64,000 bases of DNA, taken from the NCBI RefSeq assembly GCF_000243675.2, contig NZ_AHMM02000006.1:248001-312000 (forward strand), in the 5' to 3' direction. The notes under the pieces were generated by a model. It searched no databases. It saw nothing but the letters and a program-made list of their open reading frames with translations, and had not been told where the DNA came from. Made by a program: the position numbers and the translations under genes. This document shows, piece after piece, positions 37,240 through 46,857 of the stretch. This DNA is from Leptospira inadai serovar Lyme str. 10 (GTDB lineage Bacteria; Spirochaetota; Leptospiria; Leptospirales; Leptospiraceae). Within the stretch, counting starts at the first letter, position 1. Each line of letters starts with the position of its first letter.

Positions 37240-37445
37240 CGGGAAAAAAAACGATAGGCTGCTTTAGTCCCGGCCCAATTCCCGAATATGTCAGGTAAGC
37301 TCGAATCAGTTCGTTTAGACATCGCACTTATGATTTTTTTTAAACGCTTATTTAATCGCTTATCTCCAAGATTCAGCGACAAAAACTCCTCTTCGATCCA
37401 ATCTAAATCGGTTTCAAAAGTACTACTCCAATGTTTAGTCTTCAT
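37240..37445 (-). pseudogene. Transposase N-terminal fragment (IS4/Tn5 type)
   Basis: About 69 codons from the ATG at 37445 (an alternative ATG lies at 37457) encode the N-terminal DNA-binding domain: WIEEEFLSLNLGDKRLNKRL, SLPDIFGNWAGTKAAYRFF. The reading frame runs into the linker at 37239, and what follows it is not transposase in this frame. The central ~280 residues with the catalytic residues are missing. Confidence 0.8.
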
Positions 37446-37504
37446 CTTAGGTCCCATCTAGATCTAAAGACTAAAATTATGAAAAATCTAGTCTTTTTAT
37501 CCGT

Positions 37505-37523
37505 CTTGTGGGTAAGGTTATGC
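37505..37523 (-). repeat. IS terminal inverted repeat, right end
   Basis: 19 bp, exactly complementary to 36903-36921, followed by AAAAAAGGG. Confidence 0.85.
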
Positions 37524-37740
37524 AAAAAAGGGCGGGGAATTTACCGACCATTCTGTACAAGACACTGCTGGCATGTATCCGGGGCCGGAGATCAGTCCTC
37601 TTCTAACTCCTAAATGCTCTTATGATCGTGCCAATTCGGCAGTTCGGCGTAAGAATCATCGATCTCCAAAAAAATAAAAACTGCTTCACAAAAGACTCGT
37701 CTAAATTTAGAATGATTCTAAAATAAAGGAGCGTATTCCA

Positions 37741-38322
37741 ATGCCTCAAGTAACCTCACTTGCACCGGACTTCAAAGCCGAGGCCGTAATTGGCCAACAA
37801 ATCAAGGAAATCAAACTTTCCGACTACAAAGGAAAATGGGTCGTACTATTTTTCTGGCCCCTGGATTTCACGTTTGTTTGCCCTACCGAAATCATCGAGT
37901 ACGATGCAAAATTGGACGAGTTCAAGAAGCTCGGCGCCGAAGTTCTAGGCGTTTCCGTGGACAGCGCCTTTACTCACCTTGCTTGGAAAAACACGGCAAG
38001 GAAACAGGGCGGACTCGGCGAAATCCGCTATCCATTGGTTGCGGACATCACTAAATCCATTGCCCGTGATTACGGCGTTCTAACTGAAGGGGGAGTCGCA
38101 CTCCGTGGAACCTTCGTCATCGATCCGAAAGGCGTAATTCGCCAATCCACGATTAACGACCTTCCGGTCGGACGTAATATCGACGAAGCGATTCGTTTGG
38201 TAAAAGCTTTCCAATTCGTAGAGAAACATGGGGAAGTTTGTCCTGCAAACTGGGACGAAGGTAAAAAAACCATGAAAGCGGACCCGGAAAAGTCCAAGGA
38301 ATATTTCTCCTCGGTCAACTGA
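37741..38322 (+). CDS. Typical 2-Cys peroxiredoxin (AhpC/Prx1 family)
   Basis: This is a 193-residue thiol peroxidase. The peroxidatic Cys47 is in FTFVCPTEI and the resolving Cys (~167) is in GEVCPANW near the C-terminus. It reduces H2O2 and organic hydroperoxides in the cytoplasm, recycled by thioredoxin or AhpF-type reductases. AAAGGAG precedes the ATG. A strong terminator follows at 38340, so it is monocistronic. Codon usage is noticeably biased (GAA, AAA, CTT), as in highly expressed genes. Confidence 0.95.
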   Translation: MPQVTSLAPDFKAEAVIGQQIKEIKLSDYKGKWVVLFFWPLDFTFVCPTEIIEYDAKLDEFKKLGAEVLGVSVDSAFTHLAWKNTARKQGGLGEIRYPLVADITKSIARDYGVLTEGGVALRGTFVIDPKGVIRQSTINDLPVGRNIDEAIRLVKAFQFVEKHGEVCPANWDEGKKTMKADPEKSKEYFSSVN

Positions 38323-38339
38323 TCGCTTCTCGCTTCTTG

Positions 38340-38363
38340 CCCGGCTTCTCCAAGCCGGGTTTT
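38340..38363 (+). terminator. Intrinsic terminator of the peroxiredoxin gene
   Basis: CCCGGCTT and AAGCCGGG form a perfect 8-bp stem with loop CTCC, followed by TTTTC. It starts 18 nt after the stop codon. Confidence 0.9.
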
Positions 38364-38504
38364 CCCGGAATTTATCCTGGTCCGGGTAGAGTTCTCCGTG
38401 AATTCTGGTAAAAAGACTCGAATAAAACGCCGATTCGATATAACCTAGATTCGGACGGTTTTTCCTGAGAAGGAAAAGGTCTAAATAGTAAAGGGGGATT
38501 TGCA

Positions 38505-39920
38505 ATGGCACAGACGCTGGAAACCCTTGCCCTGGATGAAGAAAGATATTATCGAGCCGATAATTTCCCGAAAGGCCTGACCCGCAAAGTCGTCGAATCC
38601 ATTTCTCATATAAAAAATGAACCCGGTTGGTTGACGGAGTTTAGGCTCGAAGCCTTCCGGATATACCAAAGCAAACCCATGCCTACCTGGGGTTTTTTCC
38701 CGAATTTTCACGTAGATATCGATGAATACGTTCATTATATCGGTGCCAATCATAAGAAAAAAAAATCTTGGGACGAAGTCGATCCGGCGGTCCTGAAGAG
38801 TTTCGAGCGTTTAGGAATTCCCGAACACGAACGGAAATACCTGGCCGGAATCGAAGCGATGGAAGATTCCGAAACCGTATATGCGAACGTTAAGAAAGAA
38901 CTGACCGAACTCGGAATTATTTTTTGCGATATCGATACCGCCATTCGCGAATATCCGGAAATCGTACGTAAATATATCGGAACCGTCGTCTCCATCGGAG
39001 ATAATAAGTTTTCGGCATTGAACTCCTGCGTTTTCTCAGGAGGGTCTTTTGCTTACATTCCCAAGGGAGTTAAGACCCCGATGCCGCTTCAGGCGTACTT
39101 TAAAGTGACTGCGGCTTCTTCCGGTCAATACGAGCGTACTCTTCTCATTGCGGAAGAAGGTGCCGAGCTGGAATATTCGGAAGGTTGTTCTTCGGTACAG
39201 GACAAAGGAACGAATTTTCATACCGCAGTAGTGGAGTTGGTAGCTCATAATAAGTCGAAGATATTCTATACCACGATTCAGAATTGGAAAAAGAATATGT
39301 ACAACTGGACGGTAAAGCGGGGGATCTGTCATGAATCCGCCCATATCACTTGGACGGACGTCAATATCGGAGCCAATACGGTTAAATATCCGGGGATCGT
39401 TCTCCAAGGAGATAATTCAACCGGTGATATACTTTCTCTCGCCTTTGCCGGGTCCGGTCAGATTCAGGATACCGGAGCCCGTATCATTCACGTAGGTAAA
39501 AATACTCGAAGCAATATTTTGGCAAAAGGAGTCTCTCTGGACGGTGGTACGAACTCTTATCGAGGTCTCGTAAAATTCGCATCAGGTTCTTCTAATGCAT
39601 ATAGCCACGTAAAATGCGACGGTCTAATGATGGATGATCGTTCCCAATCCCATGCCTATCCGTATAACGACGTTAGCGGCCAGAACGGCACATTGAATTA
39701 CGAGGCGACGGTCTCTCGAATCGACGAAGATCAACTGTTCTATCTACAATCCAGGGGATTGTCGGAGGACGACGCCAAGTTGCTAGTGATCAACGGATTT
39801 TGTGAAGGTGTTACTAAACACTTGAACGTGGAGTATTCGGTCGAGATGACTAGGTTGATTCGGATGATTTTAGAGGATGGTAAGGTAATCGCAGAGCATA
39901 ACGACTCCGCCGTAATCTGA
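38505..39920 (+). CDS. sufB: Fe-S cluster assembly scaffold protein SufB
   Basis: At 471 residues it has the usual length of SufB. Conserved segments include [28 protein letters not shown], and the C-terminal [29 protein letters not shown]. SufB is the beta-helix core of SufBCD that assembles iron-sulfur clusters. sufC and sufD are not adjacent here, which is unusual; the gene stands between a terminator and a TPR gene. AAAGGGGG precedes the ATG. The cluster clients may include the ferredoxin-type ActB nearby, but no link is shown. Confidence 0.95.
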   Translation: MAQTLETLALDEERYYRADNFPKGLTRKVVESISHIKNEPGWLTEFRLEAFRIYQSKPMPTWGFFPNFHVDIDEYVHYIGANHKKKKSWDEVDPAVLKSFERLGIPEHERKYLAGIEAMEDSETVYANVKKELTELGIIFCDIDTAIREYPEIVRKYIGTVVSIGDNKFSALNSCVFSGGSFAYIPKGVKTPMPLQAYFKVTAASSGQYERTLLIAEEGAELEYSEGCSSVQDKGTNFHTAVVELVAHNKSKIFYTTIQNWKKNMYNWTVKRGICHESAHITWTDVNIGANTVKYPGIVLQGDNSTGDILSLAFAGSGQIQDTGARIIHVGKNTRSNILAKGVSLDGGTNSYRGLVKFASGSSNAYSHVKCDGLMMDDRSQSHAYPYNDVSGQNGTLNYEATVSRIDEDQLFYLQSRGLSEDDAKLLVINGFCEGVTKHLNVEYSVEMTRLIRMILEDGKVIAEHNDSAVI

Positions 39921-39963
39921 AAAAGGCTGGAAATCTTCCTCCTTTTCTCCATAATTTATTTCC

Positions 39964-40842
39964 ATGATCAATCGCTTTCTAGGATTTTTTCTTCTCATAG
40001 GCTTACTTTTGGCGGCCTTTTCCGTTTTTACTTATAACGAGGAGAAAGGAGAAGAGGCCGTAAGTGAGACCTCCTCTGCAGGATCGGCGGAAAAATTTCG
40101 ATTCTCGGAATTGCTTCAAACTATTTGGGGCGATCTAACCTCAAAAGATTCGAAACCGGTGGATTCTAATTCGACCGATCCGTCCGAAGAACCTACCGAA
40201 ATTTTCAAAGCCGGACTCGATGCATACGAACGGAAAGATTACGAAACGTCGATTCTGGAATATGATCGCTATCTTGAAAAGATCCCGTCCGATATTTATG
40301 CACTCTATAATAGGGGACTGGCAAAATATAACCTAGGTCGATTTTCCGAAGCCAAGATCGACTTTGATACCGCTCTTAAAATCGAGCCCGATAATTTCGA
40401 TCTACTTTTGTATCGAGGATACTGTAAAAGCGAATTAGAAAAGAGAGAGGAAGCCTTTAAGGACGTCGATCGTGCCATCAAGCTCGGGGCGAAATACGCC
40501 GAAGCATACGTGAACCGAGCCATCCTTTATAATCTTTCCGAACAACCGACGGCGGCATTGAAGGATGCGAAGGAAGCCGTTCGAATCGATGCCGGAAGCT
40601 CCCGCGCAAATTTCCAAATCGGCTACGCTTATTATAGTCTGAAGAAATATAATGATTCCATTAACGCCTATTCAAAAGCCATCGCTTTGAATCCTAAGGA
40701 CGGAGGCCAATCGTATTATAATCGAGGTCTAGGTTATCTGGCCGTTCGTAAAAAGACGAACGCTTGCGAGGATTTTAAGCTTTCGCTCGAAGGCGGCTAT
40801 TCCTCCGCAAACGAGATGATTCGGGAATATTGCAAGAAATGA
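39964..40842 (+). CDS. Membrane-anchored TPR protein
   Basis: The N-terminal hydrophobic helix (residues 4-23, [15 protein letters not shown]) is an uncleaved anchor or signal peptide. From residue ~80 to the end there are about six tetratricopeptide repeats ([38 protein letters not shown]). The protein should form a periplasmic protein-binding scaffold. Its stop codon overlaps the rlmN start as ATGA, so the two are translationally coupled despite different roles. Confidence 0.85.
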   Translation: MINRFLGFFLLIGLLLAAFSVFTYNEEKGEEAVSETSSAGSAEKFRFSELLQTIWGDLTSKDSKPVDSNSTDPSEEPTEIFKAGLDAYERKDYETSILEYDRYLEKIPSDIYALYNRGLAKYNLGRFSEAKIDFDTALKIEPDNFDLLLYRGYCKSELEKREEAFKDVDRAIKLGAKYAEAYVNRAILYNLSEQPTAALKDAKEAVRIDAGSSRANFQIGYAYYSLKKYNDSINAYSKAIALNPKDGGQSYYNRGLGYLAVRKKTNACEDFKLSLEGGYSSANEMIREYCKK

Positions 40843-41915
40843 AAGCTTATACCGAACATTCATCCTCCTCCGAAGTTTTCGTCGACAGCTTGACTCCTTT
40901 AAAGGGAAAAACGTTGGAGGAATTGGTCGCTCTTTTCGCTTCCTTAGGTGAAAAACCGTTTCGAGCAAAACAAATTTATAATGGACTTTACGCGAATCGG
41001 TACGAGTCCTGGGATGAATTTACGACCTTAGGAAAGGAGTTGCGCGGAAAACTCCAAGAGGTCGCGTCCTTAACGAAACTCAGCGTGGTTAAGCATCTGA
41101 AATCCGTAGACGGAACCCAGAAATTTACCTTCGAATCGACGTTAGGCAGCGGCAAAGAATTCGAATCCGTATGGATTCCCTCCGGAGACGGCGGAAGAAA
41201 GACGATTTGCATTTCTTCTCAGGTAGGATGTACCCTTAATTGTAAATTTTGTGCCACTGCAAAACTGCCCTACCAGGGAAATTTAAAATCCTCGGAAATC
41301 GTAGATCAAATCCTACAAGTGGAACGCATCGTCGGTGATCGGGCAACGAATGTCGTATTTATGGGAATGGGTGAGCCGATGCATAATTACTTTAACGTTA
41401 TACGTGCGGCGAAAATTCTTCACGATCCCGAAGCCATAGGATTAGGATCCAGAAGGATTACCATTTCGACTTCGGGTGTGGTAAACGGAATTCGTCGGTA
41501 TATCGAGAATCGAGAGCCTTATAAATTAGCGATCTCTTTGAATCATCCTGATCCCGCCGGCCGGAAGGAGATTATGGACATCGAGGAGAAATTCTCGTTG
41601 CCGGAACTACTGGAAGTTGCCCGAGATTATACGAGAATTCTGCGTAGAAGAATTACATTCGAATATGTGATGATACCCGGCGTAAATATGAGTAACGAAG
41701 ACGCCAAGAAATTGGTTCGGATCGCGAGAAGAATGGACTGCAAAATTAATGTCATCCCGTTGAATACCGAATTTTTCGGTTGGCGAAGGCCTAGTTCGAC
41801 CGAAGTGGAGGAGTTCCTGCGATTATTGGAACCGGCTGGAGTTCCCATCTTAAATCGTCGTTCGCCCGGAAAGGATATTAACGGCGCCTGCGGCATGCTC
41901 GCTTCAAAAAGTTGA
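40839..41915 (+). CDS. rlmN: 23S rRNA (adenine2503-C2)-methyltransferase RlmN
   Basis: This is a radical-SAM methyltransferase of 358 residues. The CxxxCxxC motif (CTLNCKFC, Cys131/135/138) binds the 4Fe-4S cluster. FMGMGEP binds SAM and GACGMLAS near the end holds the methyl-carrying Cys (~351). It methylates C2 of A2503 in 23S rRNA and probably A37 of some tRNAs. I start it at the ATG at 40839, which overlaps the upstream stop (ATGA). An in-frame TTG nine bases earlier is less likely. Confidence 0.95.
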   Translation: MKAYTEHSSSSEVFVDSLTPLKGKTLEELVALFASLGEKPFRAKQIYNGLYANRYESWDEFTTLGKELRGKLQEVASLTKLSVVKHLKSVDGTQKFTFESTLGSGKEFESVWIPSGDGGRKTICISSQVGCTLNCKFCATAKLPYQGNLKSSEIVDQILQVERIVGDRATNVVFMGMGEPMHNYFNVIRAAKILHDPEAIGLGSRRITISTSGVVNGIRRYIENREPYKLAISLNHPDPAGRKEIMDIEEKFSLPELLEVARDYTRILRRRITFEYVMIPGVNMSNEDAKKLVRIARRMDCKINVIPLNTEFFGWRRPSSTEVEEFLRLLEPAGVPILNRRSPGKDINGACGMLASKS

Positions 41916-41946
41916 CCGTCTCTATGCGATCGATAAAGTGGAGAGA

Positions 41947-42243
41947 ATGAAGCCGCTTTTCTATTTGCGAATCTTTCCATCTTTGCTTTTACTGCTTACT
42001 TTTTTCTCCTGCAAGAATCCTTATGAGAGAAAATGTCAGGAAATCTGTAAATTTTACCTTTCCTGCGCGGAAGAAGAATTTAGAGGAAAACAAGTCATTA
42101 CGGATGCGGATCGAAATCTCGTCACGATCGATTGTGAATCGGGTTGTCTTAGAGAACAGGGCTTTGCGGTCCCCTGTTATGAAAGCGAAAAAACCTGCAA
42201 AGGGTTTAACCGCTGTATTTTGGAGTCGGGATTAATGGATTGA
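41947..42243 (+). CDS. Cysteine-rich small lipoprotein
   Basis: The signal peptide ends in TFFSCKN, a spirochaetal-type lipobox with Cys at about residue 22. The mature ~76 residues contain many cysteines in a CxxxC pattern ([29 protein letters not shown]), which suggests disulfides in the periplasm or at the surface. The start ATG at 41947 follows GTGGAGAG. A GTG 9 bases earlier is in frame. Leptospira genomes encode several such proteins of unknown function. Confidence 0.75.
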   Translation: MKPLFYLRIFPSLLLLLTFFSCKNPYERKCQEICKFYLSCAEEEFRGKQVITDADRNLVTIDCESGCLREQGFAVPCYESEKTCKGFNRCILESGLMD

Positions 42244-42286
42244 TTTTCCATACCCCTTATACGTTTTTCCCGGAGCTTTATTTACT

Positions 42287-43999
42287 ATGAATTCAACCGT
42301 TCAAGACGATTCCCTTTTTTCGAGAAAATTCGTAATTTGGATCCTGCTTGGGTTGGCGATCCTGCCGATTTTATTAACCTTTCCTTTGGACGTCATCGAC
42401 ATAGATTCCTCTCAGTATGCCGAGATTTCTCGGGAGATGGCCGACAGCGGGGATTGGTTTTTTATCAGAGATAACGGAAGACGTTATCTCGATAAACCCA
42501 TCCTAACTTTTTGGAGTATTTCGAGCTCTTTCGTTTTATTCGGTCAAAATAATTTCGCTTTCCGCTTGCCTGCCATTCTCCTTACCCTTGTCTCGCTCTG
42601 GGGAATCTTTACCGTCACAAAATTGCATTCAGGAAGTGTAAAGCAGGGTTGGTTGGCGGTTCTTTTATACGCGCTTTCTCCGGGATTGTATGCGATGGTA
42701 GTCGATCCGAAGATCGACGTATATGTGACGCCCTATATCATTCTGGTTTTTGCCTTTTATTATTTGGGAACTAGGAAAAATTCCGCGTACTACTATGCTA
42801 TGTATCTTGCGATGGGTTTGGGTTTTGTCACCAAGGGGCCGATCGCGGTCGTAATTCCCGGAATCGGGATCGGAGGAGATATTCTTTTCCGGCGAGATTG
42901 GAAGCGTTTGTTGGGAATGAAATTATTTCCTGGCGTTATCATTGCCGCTCTTCCCCCGCTTCTATGGTCTATCCCTCTGTATCTCGAGTTCAATACCTAC
43001 GGACCTTATTTCTTTCTTTGGGTGCAGTCCTTCGGTCGTTTTTACGTCAAGATGTACGATCAGAAATTCAATCCCGGTTTCTTTTATGCGAATTTCGGTT
43101 GGGCTTTCGGAGTTTTCATTCTACCTTTTTTGGCGTACATCCTCGGGAAGGCCGTACCGTTTCTTCGTCGGAAAGGGAGCCTGCTATTTTCTTCGATACG
43201 CGGTAATCTCTGGAGAGAGGCGGATTTTGTTCCTGCCTTCTGGCTGTTTGTCTTTTTGTTTTTAATCAGCTTTTCAAAATACCAGTTACCTCAGTATATT
43301 TATTGGTGTTTGCCTGCGGCGGCGGTCTTGGGTTCGGGATTTCTAATGAACCTCATCTCTAGAGAAGATAACGCCTTAGTCCGCTCGGGACGAATTCTAA
43401 CCTGGATCACTTGCGCGATATTCGTACTCGCAGGAATTCTTTTGCCGATTCTGTCCGTGACTGTGGACTTTGGATATATCGGGTGGGTGCTATTTTACGT
43501 TGTCGTCGGAGTTGCGCTTTGGTTTTTATCCGGAAAAGGAGAAAGGATTCTTACTGCCCTAGTCATTTCCACATCCTTTTTCTTTACGTTAGTGAGTATG
43601 TATGCTTATCCGCTTCTGATTTCCTATCAGCCTTCCAAAGAAATCGGGAAGATTATTCAAGAAGTCGAGCCTGGTAAGGATAAACTTTTATTATTCGGAG
43701 TTCCTGCATCCAAACGATCCTATGCGTTTTACTCGAAACGATATGCGAGAACCTTGTTCGATCCGGACGTTTTATTCGAAGCTTTAGAAAAAGACGGAGA
43801 ACGACTGATCGTTATTTCCGAGAAATTTCTGCCTTCTTTCTCCGAGTTTACGCAAGACAAAGTGGATGTGGACATTCTGGCCGAATTCCCGAGTTACAAG
43901 GTCGCGACGCCCGAAGGAAAATTTTTCCTGAAATCGAAGCGCGAATCGACTGTTTCCAAGGTCTACTTAGCGAAAATCCGGTTTAAAAACCGAAAATAA
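42287..43999 (+). CDS. GT39/ArnT-like membrane glycosyltransferase
   Basis: This is a 570-residue polytopic protein with about 11-12 hydrophobic helices. The first extracytoplasmic loop has the acidic motif [17 protein letters not shown] and the [15 protein letters not shown] pattern of PMT/ArnT enzymes, which take a sugar from a polyprenyl-phosphate donor and add it to lipid A or protein on the periplasmic side. The C-terminal ~130 residues are soluble (periplasmic). GGAG lies 12 nt before the ATG. The acceptor is unknown. A strong terminator follows. Confidence 0.85.
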   Translation: MNSTVQDDSLFSRKFVIWILLGLAILPILLTFPLDVIDIDSSQYAEISREMADSGDWFFIRDNGRRYLDKPILTFWSISSSFVLFGQNNFAFRLPAILLTLVSLWGIFTVTKLHSGSVKQGWLAVLLYALSPGLYAMVVDPKIDVYVTPYIILVFAFYYLGTRKNSAYYYAMYLAMGLGFVTKGPIAVVIPGIGIGGDILFRRDWKRLLGMKLFPGVIIAALPPLLWSIPLYLEFNTYGPYFFLWVQSFGRFYVKMYDQKFNPGFFYANFGWAFGVFILPFLAYILGKAVPFLRRKGSLLFSSIRGNLWREADFVPAFWLFVFLFLISFSKYQLPQYIYWCLPAAAVLGSGFLMNLISREDNALVRSGRILTWITCAIFVLAGILLPILSVTVDFGYIGWVLFYVVVGVALWFLSGKGERILTALVISTSFFFTLVSMYAYPLLISYQPSKEIGKIIQEVEPGKDKLLLFGVPASKRSYAFYSKRYARTLFDPDVLFEALEKDGERLIVISEKFLPSFSEFTQDKVDVDILAEFPSYKVATPEGKFFLKSKRESTVSKVYLAKIRFKNRK

Positions 44000-44018
44000 T
44001 AAAGACGATTTTCGGATC

Positions 44019-44055
44019 TTCCGTCGGTTCTTAAATTTAAGAAAGACGGAATTTT
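44019..44055 (+). terminator. Intrinsic terminator of the ArnT-like gene
   Basis: TTCCGTC/GACGGAA plus an inner TTCTTAAA/TTTAAGAA stem form a 15-bp hairpin with a small internal loop, followed by TTTT. It starts 20 nt after the stop codon and ends just before the TetR operator. Confidence 0.8.
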
Positions 44056-44066
44056 CGCTTGATTAC

Positions 44067-44084
44067 TTACCGATCGGTCGGTAA
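44067..44084 (+). promoter_or_regulatory. Candidate TetR operator
   Basis: TTACCGA and TCGGTAA are exact complements around TCGG, a typical TetR-family operator with ACCG/CGGT half-sites. It lies 70 bp upstream of the TetR start codon, so it would act in autorepression. Confidence 0.65.
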
Positions 44085-44153
44085 TTTTATAAAAACATTA
44101 TATAACTCGTTTTGGCGGACCAAAACCTTCTTCCGTCGGTCTTCCGGAGACTT

Positions 44154-44813
44154 ATGAAAAAAGCTGAGACTGCTGCTCATATTTTGCGTGGGGAAGCGAC
44201 TCGAAAACGGGTGCTTGATCTTGCCGTAAAAGTAGCTACGATCGAAGGTTTAGAAGCCCTGACGATAGGAAGGATTGCCGATGCTGTCCAAATTAGTAAG
44301 GCGGGATTGCTTGGACATTTCGGTACGAAAGAAGATTTGCAAATTGCGACGGTTCGGGCGGGCCGTGAAAAGTTTATTAGAAAAGTGATTTATCCGATTC
44401 GATCCGTGCCCGAAGGATTGCCTCGTCTCGTAGCATTGATCGATAGTTGGGTGGATTATGTAAGGCAGTCGGAAGGCGGTTGTTTCTTTGCTTCCGTATC
44501 GGCGGAGTTTGATTCCAAGCCCGGAGCGGTTCGGGATGCGGTTAGTTCGATGATCAAAGAGTGGCAGTCAGGATTGACAAAGATAATCGAGGAGGCGAAG
44601 AATATGGGGCATTTAAAATCGGATGTCGCACCGAAGTCGCTTGCCTTTGCGTTTCAAGGATACGAATTGGCGTTGAATCTCATGTTTCAATTATTGGGGG
44701 AAAAAGAGGCGGTTAACGAAGCCAAGGCCGCGATGCGTCGATTAATTTTGAACTCGGTCACTCTTTCCGGAAAACGGGCTTTGGCTAAAGATTCGAATTT
44801 CGGGAAAATTTAA
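44154..44813 (+). CDS. TetR/AcrR family regulator
   Basis: I start at the ATG at 44154 because GGAGA precedes it by 5 nt. A longer frame from a TTG at 44112 lacks support. The 219-residue protein has an N-terminal DNA-binding domain (residues ~15-60: RVLDLAVKVATIEGLEALTIGRIADAVQISKAGLLGHFGTKEDL, HTH in the latter part). The C-terminal ligand-binding bundle resembles TetR_C-type domains (about 80-205). The target beyond its own promoter is unknown. Confidence 0.88.
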   Translation: MKKAETAAHILRGEATRKRVLDLAVKVATIEGLEALTIGRIADAVQISKAGLLGHFGTKEDLQIATVRAGREKFIRKVIYPIRSVPEGLPRLVALIDSWVDYVRQSEGGCFFASVSAEFDSKPGAVRDAVSSMIKEWQSGLTKIIEEAKNMGHLKSDVAPKSLAFAFQGYELALNLMFQLLGEKEAVNEAKAAMRRLILNSVTLSGKRALAKDSNFGKI

Positions 44814-45005
44814 TTCTGACTCAAAGACAGCGATGACCCTGGAGTCCGACAAAACTTAGTTTTTAATGAATAAAACTTATTCGAAAATCGGATCTTCAGA
44901 AAAAAAAGTAAGGGAAAATTCCCAACACCGCCGAATTCTTAAGTAGGCTATTTTGTGAGCCTGGTTTGGTTTTGGTCCCAGGGTTCCCTGGGATCGCTTT
45001 TCTTT
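44814..45005. other. Intergenic stretch between TetR gene and repeat B
   Basis: Together with repeat B this makes 313 bp without a gene start. It holds a hairpin (44976-44993) and no credible gene. Confidence 0.4.
44976..44993 (+). terminator. Hairpin with T-rich tail after the TetR gene
   Basis: TCCCAGGG and CCCTGGGA are exact complements around TT, followed by TCGCTTTTCTTT. It could end the TetR transcript 160 nt downstream of the stop. The tail is interrupted, so confidence is moderate. Confidence 0.45.
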
Positions 45006-45165
45006 CAGAAGACAGAGGTCAGAAGACTGAAGACAGAAGCTGCTACTAGTTGGAAAGGCTACGGAAGTAGCGGAAGAATCTACTGTAACACGAGAATCTT
45101 TCTCTATAGCTTGGAAACCCGGCTCATCAATGTTCAGTCCTCAGTCTTCTGACCTCTGTCCTCTG
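45006..45165. repeat. Dispersed repeat copy B: 160-bp element with ~33-bp inverted arms
   Basis: The left arm (from 45006) and the complement of the right arm (ending 45165) agree at about 30 of 33 positions, including 20 identical bases GACAGAGGTCAGAAGACTGA. The ~95-bp core is homologous to the reverse complement of 36610-36783 (CTACTAGTTGG, GGAAGAATCTACT, AGAATCTTTCT). The structure resembles a MITE or hairpin element. Its right arm supplies the last codons and stop of the gene at 45127-46047. Confidence 0.75.
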
Positions 45166-46047
45166 ATTCCGCCAAACCAGTTCCCCCGAAATTGGGCAGT
45201 GATCCGAAAGTTTTAGTTCTTCGGGCGGATTCCCGTCATACTGTCCATCGTCGGTTTTGAATTGAAACTGCCGAAAACTCCCGGGCTTCCAGTCCTGATC
45301 GGTGATCAGATAGTCGATAAATCCCTTTTTATGCTGCCAACAATTCGATTTCGCTTTATAGTTGGCCGTTGCTAAGCGACGTTCTCCTTTGAGCATATTC
45401 CAAGACGATCTCTTTGATCTTAAGTTTTCGTTAAAATCCCCTAAAAGGACGAATCTTTTCTTTCTCTCTAAAATTTCTCCCAGGACCTGTATCTGCTCTT
45501 GGCGTTCGGACTGATCCTCGGCGGATTTACCGGCTTTTAAATGGACGGAGATCACGGTAAGTTTTCCCTGTGGAAAAGAAAATTCGGCCATCAATCCTTT
45601 CCGCAACCCCGGTCTGAGCGAAAGTTGGGGCAATTCGCTTAACAATGGATTCGGAAGTGATTTTTTCCAACAAAGGCCTACTTCCTGGGAATATCCGTGA
45701 GTTCTCGTAGCGGAGCAATTATAGCTTTCATTGGTAACCATTTTGATCGCGGACTCGTTTTCGATTTCCTGGAATCCTATTATATCCGGAGAATTTTGTA
45801 GGACGACAGCTCGAATCGTCGCGAAATCCGCAGGTAGTCTTGGTCGACGATTCGTCGGAAATTTTCCCGTATCCCCTTTTTCATCGTACAGGAACATCGC
45901 ATTGAAACTGGAAATTATGAGATTGGGAGGAGAGTCGTCCGACAGAATGCGCGAAGTCATTATCAAGACGAAGAGGGTAATCGACGAAAACCGAAAAAAT
46001 ATTCGTCTTCGATCGTCGCATTTTGGAATTTTTTTTGTCCGTCTCAT
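45127..46047 (-). CDS. Exported endonuclease/exonuclease/phosphatase family protein
   Basis: The EEP-fold motifs are in order: GFQEIENES (metal Glu), ISVHLKAG (His), LLGDFNENL (Asp/Asn) and LSDHCPISG (catalytic Asp-His). A hydrophobic stretch near residues 18-36 followed by SDDSPPN looks like a signal peptide, so it acts outside the cytoplasm on DNA, RNA or phosphoesters. The substrate is unknown. The last ~13 residues (RTEVRRLRTEH end) and the stop codon are encoded by repeat B, so the native C-terminus has been replaced. Confidence 0.8.
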   Translation of the reverse strand: MRRTKKIPKCDDRRRIFFRFSSITLFVLIMTSRILSDDSPPNLIISSFNAMFLYDEKGDTGKFPTNRRPRLPADFATIRAVVLQNSPDIIGFQEIENESAIKMVTNESYNCSATRTHGYSQEVGLCWKKSLPNPLLSELPQLSLRPGLRKGLMAEFSFPQGKLTVISVHLKAGKSAEDQSERQEQIQVLGEILERKKRFVLLGDFNENLRSKRSSWNMLKGERRLATANYKAKSNCWQHKKGFIDYLITDQDWKPGSFRQFQFKTDDGQYDGNPPEELKLSDHCPISGELVWRNQRTEVRRLRTEH

Positions 46048-46331
46048 TCGGATATTCGTCCCTCTATTTTAAGTTTTATGCAAGTTGTTAAGAACGATCG
46101 TTCTGATCTTTTACGTATATAACGCTTTTCTCGACTCTATACGGGTAGATAAATTAAAAAGTCGCATTTATCGTTCATCTTTTTTATCGGTTTTTATTTG
46201 ATACTTAGTCTCAAAGAAATTTTGCAAGGATCGCCGAATCCTTCACGTTTTTAGGCGTTTACTTGCAATTTTAACCCGAGCCGAAATCTTTGTTCCAAAC
46301 CTTATTTTGGACTCCACGGGACTTTTCACGA

Positions 46332-46838
46332 ATGAATAAGAAAGCTTTGAAACTTTCGGTTCCGCTCATTGCTATTGCAGCGGTGGCCTACCTGATCTTT
46401 TCTCCCTCCAAATACGTGGGCTATTCGCCAGACCAGCCCATACCCTTTAACCATAAGATACATGCCGGAGACAATAAGGTAGATTGCCGTTATTGTCATA
46501 CCGGTGTGGAAACGGGAGCTCACGCGACCGTTCCCAACACATCGACGTGTATGAATTGTCACTCTATGGTGGCGACTCAAAAGCCCGACATCAAGTACCT
46601 TATCGAAACTTACCAGAAGAAGCAACCTCTTGAGTGGGTTAAGGTCCATGACCTTCCCGATCATGTTCAATTCAACCACTCCCGTCACATTCAGCGCGGT
46701 GTAGACTGTTCCCAATGTCACGGCAACGTAGCCGAGATGGTAAAAGTCAAGCAAGTCGCGTCCTTGAATATGGGATACTGCGTGAATTGTCATCGGGAAA
46801 ACAATGCTCCAACCGATTGTTCCACCTGCCACAGATAA
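46332..46838 (+). CDS. actA: Alternative complex III subunit ActA, pentahaem cytochrome c
   Basis: I start at the ATG at 46332; an in-frame TTG upstream lacks support. An N-terminal membrane anchor (residues 7-24) is followed by five CxxCH motifs at Cys52, 73, 126, 150 and 163 (168 residues). ActA is the membrane-anchored multihaem cytochrome of the quinol:electron-acceptor oxidoreductase ACIII, on the periplasmic side. It heads the act operon; actB starts 19 nt after its stop. Confidence 0.92.
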   Translation: MNKKALKLSVPLIAIAAVAYLIFSPSKYVGYSPDQPIPFNHKIHAGDNKVDCRYCHTGVETGAHATVPNTSTCMNCHSMVATQKPDIKYLIETYQKKQPLEWVKVHDLPDHVQFNHSRHIQRGVDCSQCHGNVAEMVKVKQVASLNMGYCVNCHRENNAPTDCSTCHR

Positions 46839-46857
46839 CCAGGAGATAGCATAACAG

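Larger units (their letters stand above)
36903..37523 (-). mobile_element. Truncated or chimeric IS4/Tn5-type insertion sequence
   Basis: Perfect 19-bp terminal inverted repeats bound it: GCATAACCTTACCCACAAG at 36903-36921 and its complement at 37505-37523. Between them lie an N-terminal and a C-terminal transposase piece on the minus strand, separated by a loxP-containing 39-bp sequence. At 621 bp it is far shorter than the ~1.5 kb expected for this family. A6 flanks both ends (possible target-site remnant). Confidence 0.8.
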
